A DNA stretch of 7,214 nucleotides, from contig JAGMEZ010000441.1 of assembly GCA_023127905.1 (NCBI GenBank), forward strand, positions 1 through 7,214. Direction: 5' to 3'. The translations under genes and the position numbers were made by a program. Of the stretch, positions 5,736 through 7,214 are shown piece after piece; position 1 is the first letter of the stretch; each line of letters starts with the position of its first letter. The stretch is from Caldifarciminota bacterium (lineage in GTDB: Bacteria; Hydrothermota; E44-bin80). A model generated the notes under the pieces. That model had not been told where the DNA came from. It saw only the letters and a program-made list of their open reading frames with translations, and did no database searches.

Positions 5736-5766
5736 AAAAGTTTACAAGTTTACAGCCTCCGTCCCT
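5736..5766 (+). repeat. Right 31-bp inverted repeat
   Basis: This is the perfect reverse-complement partner of 4743-4773. It reads AAA, then two tandem AGTTTACA units (5739-5754), then GCCTCCGTCCCT. It lies between the rpoN stop (19 bases to its right) and the transposase start (13 bases to its left). Confidence 0.95.
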
Positions 5767-5784
5767 TGAAACTTGAAATTTACC

Positions 5785-7176
5785 CTAACCCTCTCTCCTT
5801 AAGCGAGCAGGCAGTATCGAAAGCTGTGTTCTATATTTTGCAACAGTTCTTCTTGCTATGTGTATTCCCTCTTTTCCAAGAACCTCAACAATTTCTTTAT
5901 CCTGTAAGGGACGCTTTTTATCCTCGTTCTCCACAAATATCTTTATCTTTTCTTTTACACTTCTTGTTGAAATATCTTCATTGTTTTCAGTCGAAATACT
6001 CCCGCTGAAGAAGAATTTTAATTTATAAAGTCCCCTTGGTGTGTCAATATATTTACCTTGTACGATCCTGCTGACAGTCGACTCATGAAGCCCAACTGTT
6101 TCAGCAACTCTCTGCATTGTAAGAGGAGAAAGTTTTGAAATTCCTTCATCAAAAAAGGCTTTTTGTTTTTTAACAATATACCTGGTAACCTTTAGGATCG
6201 ATCGTCTCCTTTCTTCCAACCCTCTCATCAAATTGAGTGCAGAATTTAACTTTTGATTTATAAACTCCTTTTCTTCCTTTAATAAACTCGCTTTTTCATT
6301 TAAGATTTCCTTATAGTATGAGTTAATCCTTAAGGTAGGAAGCGTGGTCTCGTTAATTATCACATCATAACCATCATCAATTTCCCTAACAAGAATATCA
6401 GGAATGATGTATCGTATTTCACTTCCTCCTAATCCCCGAAATGGCTTTGGATTGAGAGAGGAGATTATTCCAATTGCTTCTTTTATTCTGATTTCAGAAA
6501 CACCAAGTTTCCTTTTTATCTTATAGAATTGTTTAGAACCTACTTCCTTAAGAAAATCCTTTACAATCTTTACTTCCACTGAATCCTCACCGTATCCATT
6601 CTGATACAGTTGAATGGTGAGACATTCAGAAACTGTTCTCGAACCCACTCCAGGGGGATCAAAAGTTTGAATGAATTTGAGTGTATCGGTAACATCGGAT
6701 TCTAAAACATTGAGTACCTCTGCTATTTCCTTTACATCTGCATCAAGAAAACCGTCATCATCAAGTGAATCTATTATGTATTCCCCTATTATTCTTGTCT
6801 TGTTACTTCTTGTATTCAAATGGAGTTGTTCAAGTAAATGGTCACGTATTGTAGGGTGCGAAACAGGCACCCTCTCAGGTAGTTCATCCCGCGCGGTTTG
6901 GAAGGGTTTGTAATAATATTCGCGCTCTCCTTGAAAATACTCTGCCCAGTCAATTTCTCTGACCTCTTTCTTTATCTCTTTTTCCTGGCGAGGAGGTGCT
7001 TCCTGTTCTTCATCCACTTCCTGTCTTTCCTCGAGAAGAGGATTTTTCACAAGTTCGTTCCTTACAGTCTGTTCTAATTCAATATAAGGCATTTGGAGCA
7101 GTTTTAGCAGTTGATAAAGTTGAGGGGTAAGAGTTTGTTTCAATGTTACACGGAGTTCTATTCTTAATTCTTTCAT
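5785..7176 (-). CDS. rpoN: RNA polymerase sigma-54 factor RpoN
   Basis: A 463-residue alternative sigma factor that directs core RNA polymerase to -24/-12 promoters and needs AAA+ activators to open them. The activator-interacting Region I (about 1-50) has the typical LKQTLTPQL and LLQMP, ending in NPLLEE. An acidic, Glu-rich Region II follows (about 51-105), then the core-binding domain (about 106-300), a helix-turn-helix region (LTMQRVAETVGLHESTVSR, 352-370), and the diagnostic RpoN box ARRTVAKYR (441-449). Length and domain order are normal, and no part is missing. The ATG start has AGGAGAG at 7188-7194. The -24/-12 targets and activators are not in the window. In many Gram-negative bacteria rpoN follows lptB and precedes hpf. 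Here the downstream neighbours are an insertion element and xerC, and the upstream gene lies beyond the edge. Confidence 0.97.
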   Translation of the reverse strand: MKELRIELRVTLKQTLTPQLYQLLKLLQMPYIELEQTVRNELVKNPLLEERQEVDEEQEAPPRQEKEIKKEVREIDWAEYFQGEREYYYKPFQTARDELPERVPVSHPTIRDHLLEQLHLNTRSNKTRIIGEYIIDSLDDDGFLDADVKEIAEVLNVLESDVTDTLKFIQTFDPPGVGSRTVSECLTIQLYQNGYGEDSVEVKIVKDFLKEVGSKQFYKIKRKLGVSEIRIKEAIGIISSLNPKPFRGLGGSEIRYIIPDILVREIDDGYDVIINETTLPTLRINSYYKEILNEKASLLKEEKEFINQKLNSALNLMRGLEERRRSILKVTRYIVKKQKAFFDEGISKLSPLTMQRVAETVGLHESTVSRIVQGKYIDTPRGLYKLKFFFSGSISTENNEDISTRSVKEKIKIFVENEDKKRPLQDKEIVEVLGKEGIHIARRTVAKYRTQLSILPARLRREG

Positions 7177-7187
7177 AATCTAAATTT

Positions 7188-7194
7188 CTCTCCT
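7188..7194 (-). promoter_or_regulatory. rpoN ribosome binding site
   Basis: AGGAGAG on the minus strand, 11 bases upstream of the rpoN ATG, is somewhat far but is the only candidate. The rest of the right edge (7195-7214) is too short to show a promoter or an upstream gene. Confidence 0.55.
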
Positions 7195-7214
7195 AAATAA
7201 ACCTTTCTTGCTTC

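Larger units (their letters stand above)
4743..5766 (-). mobile_element. 1,024-bp insertion element with Y1 (REP-associated-type) transposase and 31-bp inverted repeats
   Basis: The element is bounded by two perfect 31-bp inverted copies (4743-4773 and 5736-5766) with only the transposase gene between them. The transposase stop lies 4 bases from the left repeat and its start 13 bases from the right repeat. No target-site duplication is seen outside the repeats, as expected for HUH transposition. It sits between rpoN and xerC, 18 bases past the rpoN stop. Two hand-counted lines inside the transposase gene (4861-4920, 5161-5220) are about 27-28% G+C, against about 47-48% for two lines in rpoN (6181-6240, 6601-6660), which suggests separate origin. 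It is either an autonomous IS-like unit or a REP-type repeat pair flanking its domesticated transposase. Confidence 0.82.

Noticed and set aside
5782..5800. CCCTAACCCTCTC-like stretch resembling intergenic REP sequences
   Set aside because: Most of it is the coding end and stop of rpoN (RRE-Gly-stop on the minus strand), so no separate repeat is supported.

Overview
The window comes from an AT-rich bacterium with a two-membrane (Gram-negative type) envelope. It carries two or three lipoprotein signal peptides, a probable outer-membrane beta-barrel protein, sigma-54 and a chromosome-type Xer recombinase. Non-ATG starts are common: GTG three times, a probable CTG, and a TTG or GTG. Thioredoxin reductase is paired with a two-domain protein-disulfide-oxidoreductase-like protein rather than a simple thioredoxin, a pairing known from anaerobes and deep-branching lineages. 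No marker in the window fixes the phylum, so I do not name one.

Left part (1-3825, plus strand). A good sigma-70-type promoter (17-45) precedes a tightly spaced thiol-redox cluster. It holds a Pdo-like double-thioredoxin-fold protein with one CPHC site, a thioredoxin reductase (TrxB) that lacks the usual NADPH-phosphate-binding motif, a small glutaredoxin/NrdH-like protein (CSWC), and a membrane-anchored TlpA/ResA-like lipoprotein (CPPC). The first three are expected in the cytoplasm and the fourth in the periplasm. No CcdA/DsbD-type transmembrane carrier is visible to link the two compartments. The same strand continues with a beta-rich envelope protein and an NlpC/P60 cell-wall hydrolase. 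The hydrolase makes sense as a lipoprotein only if translation begins at a CTG codon behind a perfect GGAGGA.

Right part (3817-7214, minus strand). Reading leftward from the right edge are rpoN (sigma-54, complete), a 1,024-bp insertion element and xerC (tyrosine recombinase with all six catalytic residues). The element carries an HUH/Y1 REP-associated-type transposase between two perfect 31-bp inverted copies. Each copy contains a tandem 8-bp repeat. It lies between rpoN and xerC in the same orientation and has brought a foreign sequence right up to the 5' end of xerC, which now lacks a clear ribosome binding site. xerC and the NlpC/P60 gene converge and overlap tail to tail by 9 bp.

The most unusual items are the Y1-transposase element with long perfect terminal inverted repeats, its effect on xerC, the CTG-started lipoprotein hydrolase, and the noncanonical TrxB/Pdo pair. 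I see no CRISPR array, rRNA, tRNA, riboswitch or convincing intrinsic terminator. No gene-free stretch exceeds about 85 bases.
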